64,000 bases of DNA. Source: Trichomonas vaginalis G3. Taxonomy: Eukaryota > Parabasalia > Trichomonadida > Trichomonadidae. A model generated the notes under the pieces. It ran no database searches and was not told where the DNA came from. It saw nothing but the letters and a program-made list of their open reading frames with translations. How positions within the stretch are numbered: the stretch's first letter is position 1; every line of letters begins with the position of its first letter. The stretch is from the NCBI RefSeq assembly GCF_026262505.1, contig NC_067204.1, forward strand, positions 15,664,165-15,728,164. The letters are read 5' to 3'. Below, piece by piece: positions 32,448 to 42,570 of the stretch. The position numbers were made by a program, and so were the translations under genes.

Positions 32448-32575
32448 GCAACATTCGATATGAAAGTTTCCTCTGTCGAGAAACTTCCTCACACCTCAAG
32501 AGATGCGAAGAACTTTTTACAAGCAAAGTGCAATATTGATAGGTGATTGCACTTTGCCTCTCCAAACTCTCAAAT
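32448..32575 (-). repeat. Single diverged, inverted copy of the 133-bp unit
   Basis: The reverse complement contains both stem-loops of the 2695-6562 satellite (the GCAAAGTGCAATCACCTATC block and the CTCGACAGAGG block) with several differences. It shows that the DNA on both sides of the MULE belongs to one element. Confidence 0.9.
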
Positions 32576-32628
32576 ATGCTTCTCACCATACATCAAACGG
32601 GCAAATTTCTCCTTAAATTTCTCTTTAT

Positions 32629-34461
32629 TTGAAAGGTTTTCAACAAAGCTATACCTTAAAAATCTGTGCTTGTTATATCTGATCATTTGTGTGTTAGGGG
32701 AGGTAAATTTATTCCACTAGAGCAAATTTTTTCCGAGGTTTCTCATCGAATGAGAAACCTCGGAACAACTCTTCAATAGTGTAATGAATTTGTGGTATTT
32801 GTCCTGCAAACAGCGAGAGAACTTGTCTGTAATTCGTTTATGATGAAGTTATCTGGATGTCTCTCAGATGAGGAAGGAAGTCCAGAAAACTTCACCATAA
32901 GTTAATACTTGTGTATTTCTATGACTCTCTTCACGTCAGAGAATGTAAATTTACTCGAATAGGGCAAAGTTCTGCTCAAGTTTCTCATTTGATGAGAAAC
33001 CTCGGAAGAACTTTGCCCTAAGGTAATGTATATGTGATTGTTGGCCCGCAGAGAAACAAGGAATCTGTTTGTATTTCGTTTATGGTGAAGTTCTCGGATG
33101 TTCTCTCAAATTATATGGAAAATCAAGATAACTTCACCATAATTTGTTGTAGTTGTGATTCTCTGGCTCTTTGCCGGCCAGAAAACTAGAAAATAGTTTA
33201 TAGTGGGAGTATGCTCGATGAATACCTACTCACTAAAAATATACGTTATTTTTTGTTTTCCTATGGGAAAATAGTTTTGATTTTTATACTATCGTATGCT
33301 TTGTTATTGCATGAATTGTCTATTTTCTTAATAAAAACTCATTTTTCCGTGTGATTCTGAATCAATGCATTCCAAAAAAGCGTTTTCCGCCTTTGAAACG
33401 TGAAAACACACATTGCATGAAGAATCAGAGAAGATTTTCTATCTTTCAATTTTTTAGACTTATTGAAATTTGATAATAACTCCAAATTAAGCTGATAAAC
33501 TCATAGAGCACATAAAATAACACATGCCTATCATATTTGAATTTTCTAAAAATCTCCAAAAAAATCGCGTTTTAAAAATTTCGTAGTTAAAAAGTAAATT
33601 TTTCACGATAAAAAAACTATAATTGGTTTTTTTTGGAATTCTTCGAGTTAGAAAATCTTCTCTGATTCTTCATGCAATGTGTGTTTTCACGTTTCAAAGG
33701 CGGAAAACGCTTTTTTGGAATGCATTGATTCAGAATCACACGGAAAAATGAGTTTTTATTAAGAAAATAGACAATTCATGCAATAACAAAGCATACGATA
33801 GTATAAAAATCAAAACTATTTTCCCATAGGAAAACAAAAAATAACGTATATTTTTAGTGAGTAGGTATTCATCGAGCATACTCCCACTATAAACTATTTT
33901 CTAGTTTTCTGGCCGGCAAAGAGCCAGAGAATCACAACTACAACAAATTATGGTGAAGTTATCTTGATTTTCCATATAATTTGAGAGAACATCCGAGAAC
34001 TTCACCATAAACGAAATACAAACAGATTCCTTGTTTCTCTGCGGGCCAACAATCACATATACATTACCTTAGGGCAAAGTTCTTCCGAGGTTTCTCATCA
34101 AATGAGAAACTTGAGCAGAACTTTGCCCTATTCGAGTAAATTTACATTCTCTGACGTGAAGAGAGTCATAGAAATACACAAGTATTAACTTATGGTGAAG
34201 TTTTCTGGACTTCCTTCCTCATCTGAGAGACATCCAGATAACTTCATCATAAACGAATTACAGACAAGTTCTCTCGCTGTTTGCAGGACAAATACCACAA
34301 ATTCATTACACTATTGAAGAGTTGTTCCGAGGTTTCTCATTCGATGAGAAACCTCGGAAAAAATTTGCTCTAGTGGAATAAATTTACCTCCCCTAACACA
34401 CAAATGATCAGATATAACAAGCACAGATTTTTAAGGTATAGCTTTGTTGAAAACCTTTCAA
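32629..34461. repeat. Large palindrome, 813-bp arms, 207-bp spacer
   Basis: Arms 32629-33441 and 33649-34461 pair without an indel and with no mismatch in the stretches I compared. Similarity fades gradually beyond the outer ends. The arms themselves contain hairpins: 32732-32764 (15-bp stem, 3-base loop), 32840-32899, 32961-33019 and 33081-33141, each mirrored in the other arm. No gene is seen. As RNA or single-stranded DNA this would form a very long cruciform. Confidence 0.95.
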
Positions 34462-34556
34462 CGAATGAGAAAGTTAGGAAAAACTCTACCTTATAAGATC
34501 AACTATAGAATTCATAGCTCTTTGAATACTAGGAAACATTAATGCAGTAGTTTAAG

Positions 34557-36289
34557 GCAAAGTTTTTCCGAGATCTACGAAGGATAGAGAGATCTCGGAA
34601 GAACTTTGCTCTGCACAAGTAATTTCAGAATCTATGGTCCTCTAAGGACCAGAGGACGGTAATGTAAAAGAATGATGTCAATAGCAGATAAATAATAGCC
34701 TTAGAAGTTCAATACGTGCACAGTTTGACTACATTGCCCTAGTAGTTAGACTGTACAGGTATTGTACTTCTGGCCTAAAAAATCCTCATTGAAGACAATA
34801 GGTAGAAACTCAAATTGTTGATAAATATCCCAAAATATCATAAGAGAGCCCATTATTGTTACCTGGCTCCTTCCTGGCTTTCAAAGTCTGTAAACGAGAA
34901 GTCTTGGCTCTTGTGGTAATTGCTTCCAAGAGGTTTACTCAATTCGAGTAAAACTATAAACCCTGTAACTGACATGTACTTCCTTGAATGGGCATTAAAA
35001 GTAATTTAACCTAACGAATAGTAACATGACTCTCGTAAACGAAAAAGAGAATTTGACGCAGTCAAATCCTCTCTCTCAAAAAGTGGACTTTACATGGCAA
35101 ATTTCAAATGCATGTAAGGTCCAATTTGATCAGTTTCAGGATGGAATTGGAGGCCATGAGGTACTGACATTGCATCAGTATCTCATAGCCTCCAATCCCT
35201 TCAAAAAATGGGAGAAACTTTGGTCGAATAATTTAACATTCGGCCAAAGTTTCTCCCATAATTAATGAGAATGAAAGGGTAAGAGGCATATAGGGTCACT
35301 ATATACCTCTTACCCTTTCATTTTCATTTGGAGGTCAACAAACCCGGAGTTAATTGCAAACAATTAACTCCAAATTTGTTTATGTTAAGGAAGGAATTGG
35401 AGGGTAAGAGGTACATAGTATGAATATGTACCTCTTACCCTGCAATTCCTTCTAGAAAGTTCCAAAACTTTGGGTTAATTGCAAACTATTAACCCAAAGT
35501 TTTGGAACTTTCAAGTGGAGATGGAAGGCTTTGGGGTATATATTAATATAATATACCTCAAAGCCTTCCATCTCCACTACAAATGAGAGAAACTTTGTCC
35601 GAATAGTTTAACATTCGGACAAAGTTTCTCCCATTTTAAGAAGGAATTGGAGGGTAAGAGGTACATAGTATGAATATGTACCTCTTACCCTGCAATTCCT
35701 TCTAGAAAGTTCCAAAACTTTGGGTTAATTGCAAACTATTAACCCAAAGTTTTGGAACTTTCAAGTGGAGATGGAAGGCTTTGGGGTATATATTAATATA
35801 ATATACCTCAAAGCCTTCCATCTCCACTACAAATGGAGAAACTTTGTCCGAATAGTTTAACATTCGGACAAATTTTCTCCCATCTTTCAATGTAATTGCT
35901 ACCTGTGAGGTACTGACTTGAAGTCAGTGCTTCACAGGTAGCAATATCCAAAAATTTAAAAACATTTTATCAGTTCGTTAGAGAACTAGAGCCTCCTAGG
36001 TACTGAACCAGAATCAGTGCCTAGGGGACTCTAGTGATCTATATAAATCTGAGAAACTTTGAGGAAATTGTTCGACATTTCCTCAAAGTTTCTCAGCAAT
36101 TTAGCGAGGAATGTTCGTTATCGTGTAGATATTTATAATATATACATGATAACAAACATTCCCCGCTAAAAGATGTAAAATCTTATAAGAAATAATTGCA
36201 AAAGAATAACAAATTGCAACAAATTTTATATGAAACTGAACCTTATGAGGTAGTGATTCAAGATCACCGCCTCATAAGATTCAGTTTCA
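34557..36289. repeat. Array of about 20 long hairpins
   Basis: Consecutive, mostly near-perfect inverted repeats: 34557-34609, 34704-34771, 35084-35123, 35146-35196, 35208-35259, 35270-35322, 35337-35380, 35391-35451, 35455-35512 (25-bp perfect stem, 8-base loop), 35514-35578, 35587-35630, 35641-35701, 35705-35762, 35764-35828, 35835-35880, 35895-35945, 35985-36035, 36049-36096 (20-bp perfect stem), 36102-36168 and 36231-36289. A 250-bp block (35391-35640) is repeated at 35641. Stems differ from one another but share words such as GAGAAACTTTG and GAGGTACTGA. No coding sense is seen. Confidence 0.92.
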
Positions 36290-36410
36290 ATCTCAAGTAT
36301 CTCAAAAGTAAGGCTCTATTTTTTGCCATGTAAAGTGTCACTTTACTGTCAAGCCGTTTTTATCGTTTTCGTTTACAACATGACCACTATTTTGATGACT
36401 AAGAAATGTA

Positions 36411-36605
36411 ATTCATCAAATTGGCAGTTCGATGAATAATACCATGCAATCAACAACTGGTTTGTTACAATTTGGCTTGATTCATCAAATTGGCGGTTTG
36501 ATGAACCGAATATTGTAATCCAGACTAGGTCAGTTACAATTTGGCTTGATTCATCAAATTGGCGGTTTGATGAACCGAATATTGTAATCCAGACTAGGTC
36601 AGTTG
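36411..36605. repeat. 59-bp tandem repeat with short hairpin
   Basis: Two identical 59-bp units start at 36477 and 36536, after a diverged one at about 36411. Each has a stem-loop TTCATCAAA-TTGGCGG-TTTGATGAA. They lie just inside the right TIR of the outer element, mirroring the 47-bp repeat inside the left TIR. Confidence 0.85.
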
Positions 36606-36648
36606 CTTGTTGGTCATAGATAATAATGACACCTTTCACTTTTTGTTA

Positions 36649-37084
36649 AACATCTCAATTATCCCGCCAAAAATTATTGGGTCTAAATTGGTTTTTTTTA
36701 TTATTATTTTCAGAAACAAACTAACTTGTTTTTTACGAATTTATCATTCATAAAGTCTTTATGATATATTTTCAACTTATAATGAATATGAAATTATAAT
36801 TGTTATTTTGAAAAAAAATTATTCATGATCAATTCATGATTTAACCAGTTCCTTCAAATTAGGAGAGCATATTCAAATATAATCGCTCATTAAAATCAAT
36901 TTTTATGTTTTTTTTTAAATCGAAATTATCTCATCATAAACCACGCAAACTGACTATTTGTTCTTATCACCATGTTACCAATATCAGAATTGTCTTTACA
37001 GCCAAAATTTCGCTCGATAAAAGTCCATCCAATAGTGAGATAATTGAGCAACTAACATTTTTCCATATCACAAAAAACCTCCCC
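36649..37084 (-). repeat. Right TIR of the outer element
   Basis: Inverted copy of 1664-2099, ending CCTCCCC just before the target duplication TGTCATGCT (37085-37093). It carries the same MFFFKSK open frame from 36905 and the same outward-facing TCACA. Confidence 0.85.
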
Positions 37085-37109
37085 TGTCATGCTTTTTAAA
37101 AATTTTGGC

Positions 37110-37114
37110 AGTGA
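37110..37114 (-). promoter_or_regulatory. Probable original initiator of the interrupted ankyrin gene
   Basis: On the minus strand TCACT fits TCA-Y-(T/A). It lies about 25 nt upstream of the ATG preserved in the right copy of the target duplication. It would have served the ankyrin gene now starting at 1660, before the 35-kb insertion separated them. Confidence 0.45.
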
Positions 37115-37487
37115 CATTTTTGTCTTCAAAATGTGTGTTAGAAAGAAAGAATTATGTTTCCGAGCAACGATTCCACATGAAAGCTTATAAAAATTTGTTA
37201 TGTGTTTATTATCTCATTGAAGATTTAATATTGAATTATACAATATGAAGTTTCCGTATGCGTTATGAACTCATTCACATGCTGACATATTGACATAATC
37301 TTACTTTGCTATTTTTCCTTATAAGATCAACATGTATACCAATATAATACAAACTAATCCCATTTTAGGAAAGATTTAGTTAATTTTATGTTTTTATTTG
37401 GTGTGAACTTGCTTGGCTCAAATAAAAACAGAAATATGAGCTTACACTTTGTAATAAATTTAAAATCTTGTTTATTATTTAATTAAT
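37115..37487. other. Intergenic, nothing seen
   Basis: AT-rich former upstream region of the ankyrin gene. No supportable ORF or repeat. Confidence 0.5.
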
Positions 37488-37870
37488 TTATATTTGGACA
37501 AGATTAGCAAAAAATTCTACAAAGAAAGACCTTTCTCTCATATATAGAGCATGATAAATGTTTGATCCTCTTCTAGCAATCAAAAATAATGTTTCAGCAA
37601 TTTGCTTTCCTTTTCCTTCAAGAAAATTGCATATTTCAATGGTATTCCATTGAATAGGTTTATATTTTGCGTTTAATGCTGTCTGAATCTCAACAAAATT
37701 TGTAAAATGCCGACTTACGGTCGGTTTTTTGTTAGATATATTGTATTTCGTTGGAGTAATACTATCCAGATTGAATCTCTTCCTAAATATGTCGTGCATT
37801 TTTGGAAGACTGTATACAGTGAATTCATGTGCAATTTCACGAGGATGAATAATATATAACTCATCACATC
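37488..37870 (-). pseudogene. Glycosyltransferase-61-like relic
   Basis: The C-terminal part of a DUF563/GT61-like enzyme: PREIAHEFTVYSLPKMHDIF, SRHFTNFVEIQTAL, then ARRGSNIYHALYMRE and VEFFANLVQ. The RGSN block before a hydrophobic stretch is typical of the family's end. The upstream part crosses a frame change near 37800 and no N-terminal half is visible, so this is a remnant. GT61 enzymes transfer sugars in the secretory pathway. The family call is from motif impression only. Confidence 0.5.
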
Positions 37871-37899
37871 TATTATTTTATTCAAAAATACCAGAAAAC

Positions 37900-38675
37900 T
37901 AAAGTATATCTTATGCAAGAACATTAATATTTCGCACAATGTGAAATAAGAACTTCAGAAGCTTTTTTTATAATTCTTCCATACTGCAATATGAAGTGCG
38001 GTTTTTCCATCTCCATCTTTTTAATTGATATTTATTCCATTTGAAATATGAACTTCAGACGTTTCTTTACAATTAACCATTGCTGCAATATTAAATGCGG
38101 TTTTTTTCATGCTGATTTTTACTATTGGTATTTGCACCATGTGAAATAAGAACTTCAGCGGCTTCTTTACAATTATTCTATGCTGCAATATGAATTGAAG
38201 TTTCTCCATCCTTAGTTTTTACATTGATATTCGCACTATGCGAAATAAGAACTTCAGCGGTTTCTTTACTATTTTAACATGCTGCCATATAAAGTACGGT
38301 TTTTCCATATTTATCTTTTGCATTGATCTCCACACCATGTGAAAGGAAATATTCGCAAAGGGATGGAATATTAAAAATCGGTGAAAAAACAAAGCATTTG
38401 TTAAAATCATCAGTTTGATCGAAATAAACTAAAAAGGATTCAAGATTATTGAACATTCCACTGAATTCTAAATTAATCTTTATATTGTATTCATTCATCA
38501 AGAATGTAATAAAATCAATGTTGTGTGAAATAATTGCATAAGTCATGCATGTTTTGTTTGGCTTTTGATATTTCAAACAATCACTCATGATCTCTTCGTT
38601 TCTTCCTAAAAATGAAAATCTGAGACATTTTTTTAGTTTTGTCTCGTAGTTTATTAACTTTATCTTTTGCAACAA
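37900..38675 (-). pseudogene. Ankyrin-repeat (DUF3447) gene relic
   Basis: From 38675 to 38274 an open frame of 133 residues holds the DUF3447-like region (TYAIISHNIDFITFLMNEYN, SLCEYFLSHGVEINAKDKYG). Downstream to about 37900 further ankyrin modules (KETAEVLISH- and KETSEVHISNG-type) occur in different frames with stops. The start is weak. It is a decayed member of the family at 809-1660 and 38743-40299. Confidence 0.7.
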
Positions 38676-38742
38676 TGGTTAAGAGATAATAACCAAATAT
38701 ATCAAGAAATTATTTTCTTGCATTTGATAATAAATATTCTCA

Positions 38743-40299
38743 TTACTTTGCTTCCTTCTCGAACAATTCAATTTTGTGTGCTGTATATCCATCATTATCC
38801 TTTGCTTCTTTATTAGCTCCAACTGAGATAAGGTATTGAACAACTTCAAGTTTACCATTTTGTGATGCACAAATGAGTGGAGTATATCCATCATTATCCT
38901 TTGCTTCTTTATTAGCTCCAACTGAGATAAGGTATTGAACAACTTCAAGTTTACCATTTTGTGATGCACAAATGAGTGGAGTATATCCGTCATTATCCTT
39001 TGCTTCTTTATTAGCTCCAACTGAGATAAGATATTGAATAACTTCAAGATAACCTTTTTCTGACGCAGAAATGAGTGAAGTAGATTCAAAATTATCCTTT
39101 GCTTCTTTATAAGCTCCAACTGAGATAAGATATTGAATAACTTCAAGATAACCTTTTTCTGACGCAGAAATGAGTGAAGTAGATTCAAAATTATCCTTTG
39201 CTTCTTTATAAGCTCCAACTGAGATAAGATATTTAACAACTTCAAGTTGACCATTTATTGATGCCTGAATGAGTGGAGTATATCCATCATTATCCTTTGC
39301 TTCTTTATTAGCTCCAACTGAGATAAGATATTGAATAACTTCAAGATAACCTTTTTCTGACGCAGAAATGAGTGAAGTAGATTCAAAATTATCCTTTGCT
39401 TCTTTATAAGCTCCAACTGAGATAAGGTATTGAACAACTTCAAGATGACCATTTATTGATGCATAAATGAGTGGAGTACGCCCATTTTTATCCTTTGCTT
39501 CTTTATTAGATCCAACTGAGATAAGATATTTAACAACTTCAAGTTTATCAAATGATGCCAAGTGTAGAGCTGTAAAACCATTTTCGCTCTCGATTTCTTT
39601 GTCACAGCCATATTCAATGAGAGTTTTAACAAGTCTAAGATTTCCTTCTAAAGATGCATAATGAAGTACATTTGTACCACAAAAGTCATCATTTTGTTTT
39701 TTCCAAAGTTCTTCTTCACATGCTTTTTGCATCATTTTTTGATTTCCTTTTTCTGAAATTTCTTCAAAGAATTTGTAGATTTGATCGAAATTTTCAGAAT
39801 TTTTAAGTTCGGAAATTTTCGAAAGAAATTCTTTTGGTAAATCGTTTCCTTCTTTCTCTTTGAGTTGAGAGTGAAGAGTTTGCATCTCTTTCTCAACGTT
39901 TTCTTTTTCTTTTTGGATCTGATTTAAATCTGCTTGAAGTTTTTCGATTTTATTTGTTGTAGTGGATTGATCCTTTTGTAATTGTTCTAAAACACCAACA
40001 ATCCCTTCGAATATTCGCATCTTCATGTACTTTTGAACTGATTTAAGTGTTGAAATGGTATCTTGTAGGTTGTTTATTGAAATATTTGCATTTCGAGTGC
40101 AAGTATACAATTCACGTGCTGAAATGACAGAACGAGATTGCGCAAGAAGAGAATTGAAGTCATCAGGTGTTAAATTCGCGAATTTCATGATTGATTTGAT
40201 ATCTTCTACTTCGAATGTGCTAGAGAGATCATCCGCATCAATGTAATCTTTGATATGTGAGCCAATATATTCGTAGTTCAGAACAATTCCCTGACTCAT
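38743..40299 (-). CDS. Ankyrin-repeat protein with trichomonad N-terminal domain
   Basis: 518 residues from ATG at 40299 (MSQGIVLNYEYIGSHIKDYI). An upstream in-frame ATG at 40341 exists, but the family's usual N-terminus starts at MSQ. The helical domain spans about 1-130 (FEVEDIKSIMKFANLTPDDF), then a coiled coil (about 100-150, KEKENVEKEMQTLHSQLKE). The linker FLSKISELKNSENFDQIYKF is followed by nine ankyrin repeats from about residue 205 and a tail YTAHKIELFEKEAK. Repeats 3-9 are nearly identical at the DNA level (99-bp period), pointing to recent expansion. It is intact. Function is unknown; probably a cytoplasmic binding scaffold. Confidence 0.88.
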   Translation of the reverse strand: MSQGIVLNYEYIGSHIKDYIDADDLSSTFEVEDIKSIMKFANLTPDDFNSLLAQSRSVISARELYTCTRNANISINNLQDTISTLKSVQKYMKMRIFEGIVGVLEQLQKDQSTTTNKIEKLQADLNQIQKEKENVEKEMQTLHSQLKEKEGNDLPKEFLSKISELKNSENFDQIYKFFEEISEKGNQKMMQKACEEELWKKQNDDFCGTNVLHYASLEGNLRLVKTLIEYGCDKEIESENGFTALHLASFDKLEVVKYLISVGSNKEAKDKNGRTPLIYASINGHLEVVQYLISVGAYKEAKDNFESTSLISASEKGYLEVIQYLISVGANKEAKDNDGYTPLIQASINGQLEVVKYLISVGAYKEAKDNFESTSLISASEKGYLEVIQYLISVGAYKEAKDNFESTSLISASEKGYLEVIQYLISVGANKEAKDNDGYTPLICASQNGKLEVVQYLISVGANKEAKDNDGYTPLICASQNGKLEVVQYLISVGANKEAKDNDGYTAHKIELFEKEAK

Positions 40300-42012
40300 T
40301 AAAATTTGTAACGTTTTTTTTGGCATTAACTCTTGCAACATGGTCTGTCAGAGATTTAGCTAACAAAGCTTCGATATCTGCAAGTGCAACCAAGAAAATT
40401 GTAAATGCATTATTTAATAACTGTGGTATGGGTGCTTTATCAATTACAGTGCTATTAAATGAGTTACTTGCAATGAGTTTTGACATTCCCAAATTTTTAG
40501 TTAAAGAAAAACTCTTAGTTCCAGTTTTCAATTATTTTGTTCATTCAGCTCATGATTTTGTAACAGCAGCAGGCTACAACTTCCTTTGTGAAATGTTTTT
40601 AATGAATGATTCTTTCTCATTTGGTCCTGTTGATGAAATTTTTGCTTTTGCATTATCTGTTGTTGCTTCTTCTAATGTTTCTGCCTCTCTTCTACGTCTT
40701 GAGTCTTTATTGATAATGTTAAGAATGATGATGAGGCAAAAAAAGCAATTAGAATATATCAAGAAATTATTATTAACATATGAGGATCAAATATTTGTTG
40801 CATTCCAACGCAAATAGAACGTAGTCATACATTTGCTTCTGCAAATTTCTTTTTGTTCCTTACTTCATGTTTTGAAATAATTCCTCAATGGAACAAAAAA
40901 GTAGCAAGATTAGTTGCAGAAATGCAATTCACAGATTTATTAGTTCATATTCTTACACATTCAGAAACAAGGACAACTGTTGCCGATGCAGTTTACGCAA
41001 TGAATATGATTATTCAAGGGGTTCCTTCAAATTTTCGCCAAAATGCTTTGGTTGATACTGTAACATCCGGATTCTTATATATGAACAAAAGTACTCAAGA
41101 AGAAATCAAAGCAGCAAAGGACTCACTTGAAACATCAATCCTTTCCATCAATAAGAAATCTGCTGATTTAGAAGAGCTAAAATATAAATGCAAAGCAGAT
41201 GTAGAGATAGCCAGAAAGGATCAATGGACAATGAAGAAAACAATAGATGAACACTAAGAAACGATTGAAGCACTTCAAAAGCAAATTGGAGGAAGTTCTG
41301 CGTTTATGAATGCAAAAGTTATGAAAATCAGTAATTTGAAGGGAGAAAATTGAAGAACAATCGAAAGAAAACGTAACACTCCATGAAAGAATCAAAGGTC
41401 TGATGGCTGAGATCGCAAGATTGAAAGAAGAGATTGCTGAACACAAAGGAAACATAAAAGAAATGCAAAATGAAATGTCAAAAATCAAAGAAGAAAATCT
41501 CGACAGACAAAGACTTGAGAACGAGCTCAAATTGGCAAATCAAGTCAATGAAGAGCAGAGGACAAATATCCTCAAAGTTATGGGAGATATCGATTCTGAG
41601 AAAGCACATAGACGAGAGGCTGAAACTCAATTATACGAAACATCAAAGAAGTTGACAGAAATTACTGCAAAATATCACGAGAACGACAGACAAACAATAG
41701 AAGCTATAGACCAGATTAAGAGATTCGAAGCATTACTTGCAAGGAAGACAGAATGACTGACAGCAACAGAAGAAATAAATCGTCATTTGAGATATGAAAT
41801 TGATAGATTGCAAGAGAAGCTCGAAGAAGCAATGAAATCAGAAAAATCTGCAAAGATTGCAGCTGAAGAAATGCGTTCTCGAAAATCAACACAGAGAGCA
41901 TGAAACACTTTATAACTTCATTCATAGAGTTACAGAAAAAGTTGCAGCAGAAGATGTCAGTGAAACAATAATTGAATGTGATTCAGAATCTTTCTCTCTA
42001 TCGTTAACTTGA
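40300..42012 (+). pseudogene. Armadillo-like plus coiled-coil protein gene, broken
   Basis: Frames at 40300-40817, 40853-41257, 41403-41756 and onward to TGA 42010-42012 form one protein-like series. It has a helical solenoid-like N-half (SVRDLANKASISASATKKIV, FVTAAGYNFLCEMF, TTVADAVYAMNMIIQG), then a long coiled coil (LKEEIAEHKGNIKEMQNEM, EINRHLRYEIDRLQEKLEEA) and an acidic end (ETIIECDSES). There are about five frame changes or stops, including an in-frame TGA at 41754-41756 and a shift near 41876. The 5' end is cut where the ankyrin gene's start lies (about 40300). The family is not recognised. Confidence 0.6.
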
Positions 42013-42570
42013 TTTTTAGATTTTAGATTGTGCAAAATTTGTAATTATTTGCGAAAACTTTTTTTTGCACTTTATTTCTTTATAATTCATTCGCGATTTT
42101 TGTTTATTTGTTCTTTATAAATCTTTTGATTTTTATACTTAAGTATTTGACATCTTATTCAAATCGATTTGAGAGGTTAGAAACGGATGATGCAAAATGT
42201 GGTGAACAATGTGATGCCGATAAAGACAAGAAGAATAAAATGATGAATATCTAAGGAAAATGTCAACCTACATTAGAAGGGTGAAAACATGTGAATGATG
42301 TTTATTAAAAGCAATTGTAATGGATTATGATGACAATTAAAAATCAAATTTTAAAATTGAAATGCAATTCTTGAAAAGTGACAATGCACTCTTATTGTAG
42401 TGTCACCTTTTTCGAACAATTCTGGAGGAAAACTTCCAATATTTAAAGAGTTATAGGTGATACAAAATTGCAACCTACAATAATACATATTGGGTTCGAA
42501 TATTCCACCATAACGTTAGTAACGGCGCGCTATTCAGTACAGATAAAAGAAAAATAATTTTCTGAAATAT
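42013..42570. other. Intergenic with a gene-fragment inversion and a hairpin
   Basis: Bases about 42168-42290 are a diverged inverted copy of the minus-strand gene segment at about 42820-43000 (shared GATGCCGATAAAGACAAGAA). A stem-loop AAAAGTGACA ... TGTCACCTTTT spans about 42373-42411. No ORF is called. Confidence 0.6.

Larger units (their letters stand above)
1664..37084. mobile_element. Outer Foldback-like transposon, hairpin-rich, with nested insertions
   Basis: Nearly identical inverted copies at 1664-2099 and 36649-37084 are flanked by the 9-bp direct repeat TGTCATGCT (1655-1663 and 37085-37093). The left copy starts GGCGGAGG and the right copy, reversed, GGGGAGG. The duplication contains the ATG of the ankyrin gene: the coding part lies left of the element and its A-rich 5' flank lies right. 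Removing the nested MULE (6746-32136) leaves about 10 kb that I cannot assign any gene to. It consists of a 47-bp repeat, a 133-bp repeat, a long palindrome and a hairpin array. A 9-bp duplication and long TIRs with repetitive stem-loop interiors resemble Foldback/MULE elements, so it is probably non-autonomous. The near-identity of the TIRs suggests a recent insertion. Confidence 0.75.

Noticed and set aside
36905-37099. 64-residue ORF starting MFFFKSK
   Set aside because: It lies in the right TIR and mirrors the left TIR; no independent evidence for a protein.
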